64,000 nt of DNA, taken from contig CP102260.1 of NCBI GenBank assembly GCA_025146925.1, positions 2,283,389 to 2,347,388 of the forward strand, in the 5' to 3' direction. Below the pieces are notes generated by a model. The model made no database searches and had not been told where the DNA came from. It was given only the letters and a program-made list of their open reading frames with translations. The position numbers were made by a program, and so were the translations under genes. Of the stretch, positions 61,706 through 64,000 are shown piece by piece. The DNA is from [Bacteroides] pectinophilus. GTDB taxonomy: Bacteria; Bacillota; Clostridia; Lachnospirales; Lachnospiraceae. Numbering within the stretch: position 1 is the stretch's first letter; each line of letters begins with the position of its first letter.

Positions 61706-61990
61706 AAAAAATCCCCGGCAGATATAAATCTGCCAGGGACGAATTGTTCGTGGTACCACCCTAATTCAGACTCCATGCGCCATCACGTCTTATTGGAATC
61801 CCTCTTGCCCTTAACGCGGGTCATACGGCACAGGCTACTCAAAAACTCAATATAAAGCTTCATCTTTCACCCTGCGTCTTGCAAGTCCATTCCCTATCCC
61901 TTCCATACCGGATTCCACCAGCTCCGGCTCTCTGTGATGTCAGTAAAACAGGTACTCGTCTTGTTCATCGACTTTATCTCTATCACTTAA
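61706..61990 (-). promoter_or_regulatory. T-box riboswitch (Trp) of trpXYZ
   Basis: Minus strand: Stem I with ACAGAGAGCCGG, the GGTG loop and CCGG, then GGGAATGGACTTGC with the specifier TGG (Trp codon, 61889-61887). The T-box AGGGTGGTACCACG lies at 61762-61749. The terminator CCCTGGCAGA...TCTGCCGGGG plus T6 spans 61739-61706. The specifier agrees with the predicted tryptophan transporter downstream. Confidence 0.94.
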
Positions 61991-61995
61991 AACGC

Positions 61996-62024
61996 ATTAT
62001 AGCAACATCCATTCCGAATGTCAA
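61996..62024 (-). promoter_or_regulatory. Promoter of the trpXYZ T-box transcript
   Basis: TTGACA (62024-62019), 17-bp spacer, TATAAT (62001-61996): exact consensus on the minus strand, just before Stem I. Confidence 0.9.
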
Positions 62025-62060
62025 ACATTTTCTTAAAGAAATGTAAAATTCCGCCACGTA

Positions 62061-63326
62061 TTAATCGTTATAGACCTTCCGGAACTCTGAATAACCATCT
62101 TCCTCAAGCTTCTGAATCTGGAACTTGGCATTCTTGTTAAGCGGCTGTACAGTTACAATATTGCCCTGTTCGCGCAGCTTTGTTGCCTCAGCAAATACAT
62201 CGGCAAGCTTGTCTGTAGACACCTTGCTGTCAACAAGAATTGCAATGCATTTTTTGTCTCTTGCAAATGCCTTGTCACCAAGCTTATCCTTGAGTATTGT
62301 GATGATGCGCTCAAAGCCGATTGAAAATCCGCATGCACATACCTTCTGTCCGCAGAACTTGCCAATCATCTCATCATATCGTCCGCCTCCGGCGATTGAG
62401 AAGTTATATCCGTCAATTGTAATCTCAAATATTGTTCCTGTGTAATATGACATTCCTCTTACAAGTGTAGGGTCAAATACAAGGCTTACATCGCTGCTTA
62501 TCATAGGCTTCACACATGAGAGTATGCCGTCGAGTGAGTCAACAACTGATGAATCTATCGCATCGGCACCTATAAGGCTGCAGAAATCCCCGCATGATAT
62601 TCCCTCTGTAATTTTCGTGAACATCTGTGTATACTTTTCAACTGCATCAGCAGCAAATCCGCTCTTTACAAGTTCTTCCTTAACTCCGTCTATTCCGATC
62701 TTGTCCATCTTATCAAGAATGATGAACACAGTGTCGAAACTCTCTTCGTCAAAGCCTGCGCTCTTAGCCATTCCCTTAAGGATTCTTCTGTCATTAACGT
62801 GAACTGTAAACCTGCTTATTCCGACCTCTTCAAAAATCTTTGTGAGCATTGATGTTGTTGCAGCAATAAGCTCTATCTCTGCCAGAATCGATGAATCTCC
62901 GAGAATATCGATATCGCACTGTGTAAACTGACGGAATCTTCCCTTCTGCGGTCTGTCGGCACGGAATACGTTGCCAATCTGAAGTGATTTGAAGGGAGTT
63001 GTCAGTACTGCCTGATTGTTGGCATAATAACGCGAAAGCGGTACAGTAAGATCATAACGGAGAGCCGAATCCGCAAGTTCTCCGCCATTCTCGATTGCAC
63101 GCTGAAGATCCGCGCCTCTCTTCATTACAGGGAAGATGAGCTTCTCATTCTCTCCGCCCTGCTTGCCTGTAAGATTCCCAAGGTGTTCCATTACAGGTGT
63201 CTCTATAAGCGAAAATCCATATGTTGCATATGTTTCTTTAATCATATTAATGACATGTTCACGAAGTCTCATGTCTGATGGGAGGAAATCATTCATTCCC
63301 TTTATTGGCGTTTTGATAAATCCCAT
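62061..63326 (-). CDS. hisS: Histidyl-tRNA synthetase
   Basis: A 421-aa class II synthetase charging tRNA-His. Motif 1 region is KGMNDFLPSDMRLRE. LRYDLTVPLSRYYANN and GNVFRADRPQKGRFRQFTQC (motif 2) follow. The His-specific RGMSYYTGTIFEI and AGGGRYDEMIGKF lead to motif 3 (CGFSIGFERI). The C-terminal anticodon-binding domain (about 325-421) ends YSEFRKVYND. AAGGAG precedes the ATG. It lies 61 bases after the hydrogenase gene on the same strand, without a visible T-box of its own. Confidence 0.97.
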   Translation of the reverse strand: MGFIKTPIKGMNDFLPSDMRLREHVINMIKETYATYGFSLIETPVMEHLGNLTGKQGGENEKLIFPVMKRGADLQRAIENGGELADSALRYDLTVPLSRYYANNQAVLTTPFKSLQIGNVFRADRPQKGRFRQFTQCDIDILGDSSILAEIELIAATTSMLTKIFEEVGISRFTVHVNDRRILKGMAKSAGFDEESFDTVFIILDKMDKIGIDGVKEELVKSGFAADAVEKYTQMFTKITEGISCGDFCSLIGADAIDSSVVDSLDGILSCVKPMISSDVSLVFDPTLVRGMSYYTGTIFEITIDGYNFSIAGGGRYDEMIGKFCGQKVCACGFSIGFERIITILKDKLGDKAFARDKKCIAILVDSKVSTDKLADVFAEATKLREQGNIVTVQPLNKNAKFQIQKLEEDGYSEFRKVYND

Positions 63327-63387
63327 TGTTATTATCTCCTTATGTTCCGGTTAATAAATACAGTTACATATCTTATGATAAATGCTG

Positions 63388-64000
63388 TTACATGTCCCAC
63401 GCATGGTGGTCTGTATGAAGCAGCTTGTGTGCCACAGGTGAATTAGGCTTCTCGAAGAATTCCTCATACATCTTAAGCACATCAGGGTTCTCATGACTGA
63501 ATCTGATATTCTTACTGCGGTCAAGACTGTACAGGATAGGTGCTCTGTCTTTTGCAAGTTCCTGTCCGTCACGGATAGGCTGTCCGCCGCCGCCTACGCA
63601 TCCTCCCGGACACGCCATTACCTCAACAAAATCGTACTTCACTTCACCGCGCTTAATTGCATCAAGCAACTGTCTTGTATTGCCAAGGCCGTGGACCGTT
63701 GCTGTTCTTATCTCATTGCCGCCGACATTGAATGCTGCCTCTTTCCACGGGTTCATTCCTCTCACTGCACTGAATGCATCAGCATCAGGATTCTTACCTG
63801 TTACAAGATAGAACGCTGAACGGAGCGCTGCCTCCATAACACCGCCTGTCGCGCCGAATATTACGCCGGCACCGCTGTATGTTCCGAGTGGTGAATCGAA
63901 GTCCTCCTCCGGAAGGGCTTCGGGAATTATTGCCTCTCCTCTTACAAGCCTTGCAAATTCTCTTGTTGTAAGCACATAATCAACATCCTGTCCGTATCCT
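63388..64000 (-). CDS. [FeFe] hydrogenase catalytic subunit, C-terminal part (runs off the window)
   Basis: The last ~204 codons of an iron-only hydrogenase. The sequence GYGQDVDYVLTTREFARLVR leads to TGGVMEAALRSA, then VEVMACPGGCVGGGGQPI, the H-cluster motif whose Cys binds the bridging [4Fe-4S]/[2Fe] unit. The terminal SPVAHKLLHTDHHAW is the usual HydA/HndD ending. The frame stays open to the window edge; a GTG at 63975 is internal, not the start. The enzyme reduces protons with ferredoxin and/or NAD(P)H during fermentation. Whether it is monomeric HydA or HndD of an electron-bifurcating complex cannot be seen here. Confidence 0.95.
   Translation of the reverse strand, partial: GYGQDVDYVLTTREFARLVRGEAIIPEALPEEDFDSPLGTYSGAGVIFGATGGVMEAALRSAFYLVTGKNPDADAFSAVRGMNPWKEAAFNVGGNEIRTATVHGLGNTRQLLDAIKRGEVKYDFVEVMACPGGCVGGGGQPIRDGQELAKDRAPILYSLDRSKNIRFSHENPDVLKMYEEFFEKPNSPVAHKLLHTDHHAWDM

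Noticed and set aside
1-64000. tRNA, rRNA, CRISPR arrays, insertion sequences or prophage
   Set aside because: No T-arm plus acceptor pattern, no rRNA sequence, no regularly spaced repeats and no transposase or integrase frames were recognised by eye.

Overview
The window looks like chromosome of a low-GC anaerobic Firmicute of the family Lachnospiraceae, probably close to Lachnospira (Eubacterium) eligens. That placement is inference from several things: AT-rich intergenic DNA with sigma-A promoters (TTGACA-17-TATAAT), strong GGAGG ribosome sites, T-box and L-box leaders, an [FeFe] hydrogenase, ATP-dependent PEP carboxykinase, a threonyl-tRNA synthetase without TGS domain, and a DUF6033-like gene cassette. 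No rRNA, tRNA, CRISPR, phage or transposase gene was recognised.

Layout. 0-8 kb: a DltA-like adenylating enzyme, a small membrane protein, purA, a hemolysin III/PAQR protein, an orphan LytTR response regulator, a DEAD-box helicase and a MATE exporter. 8-17 kb: an ABC-F ATPase, HU, a CYTH protein, a CLC transporter, dapA-dapB behind a lysine riboswitch, a membrane GGDEF protein and a double-OB SSB-like protein. 17-26 kb: typA, xpt-pbuX with an unusual structured leader, thrS behind a Thr T-box, and pncB-nrtR with a candidate NrtR operator. 26-31 kb is a decaying zone. A MATE gene carries an in-frame TGA, remnants of two MerR regulators flank it, an intact MATE gene follows a MerR-type promoter, and a chemotaxis receptor is split by an in-frame TAG.

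30-41 kb: pckA, a three-gene cassette of unknown low-complexity and coiled-coil proteins, corA, a CmpB-like membrane protein, a nitroreductase, CarD and a purine permease. 40-50 kb: an overlapping pair encoding an MMPL/RND transporter and a large GLUG-repeat surface protein, another MATE exporter, a lipoprotein esterase, a flavin-binding (PPOX) protein and an SseB-like protein. 50-54 kb: a heterodimeric ABC exporter; one half ends abruptly inside a small duplicated, hairpin-rich segment. 54-59 kb: the str operon (rpsL-rpsG-fusA-tuf). 59-64 kb: a tryptophan ABC transporter (trpX-trpY-trpZ) behind a Trp T-box, hisS, and the C-terminal part of an iron-only hydrogenase that runs off the window.

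Amino-acid supply is largely controlled by leader RNAs: Lys L-box, Thr T-box and Trp T-box. Purine salvage (xpt, pbuX, pbuG, purA) and NAD salvage (pncB, nrtR) are scattered among them. The best candidates for undescribed biology are the three-gene cassette at 32.6-35.3 kb, the MMPL/GLUG pair at 40.5-46.1 kb, and the xpt leader RNA at 19.4 kb. The best-supported unexpected observations are the two in-frame stops, the MerR remnants, and the str promoter set against an upstream terminator.
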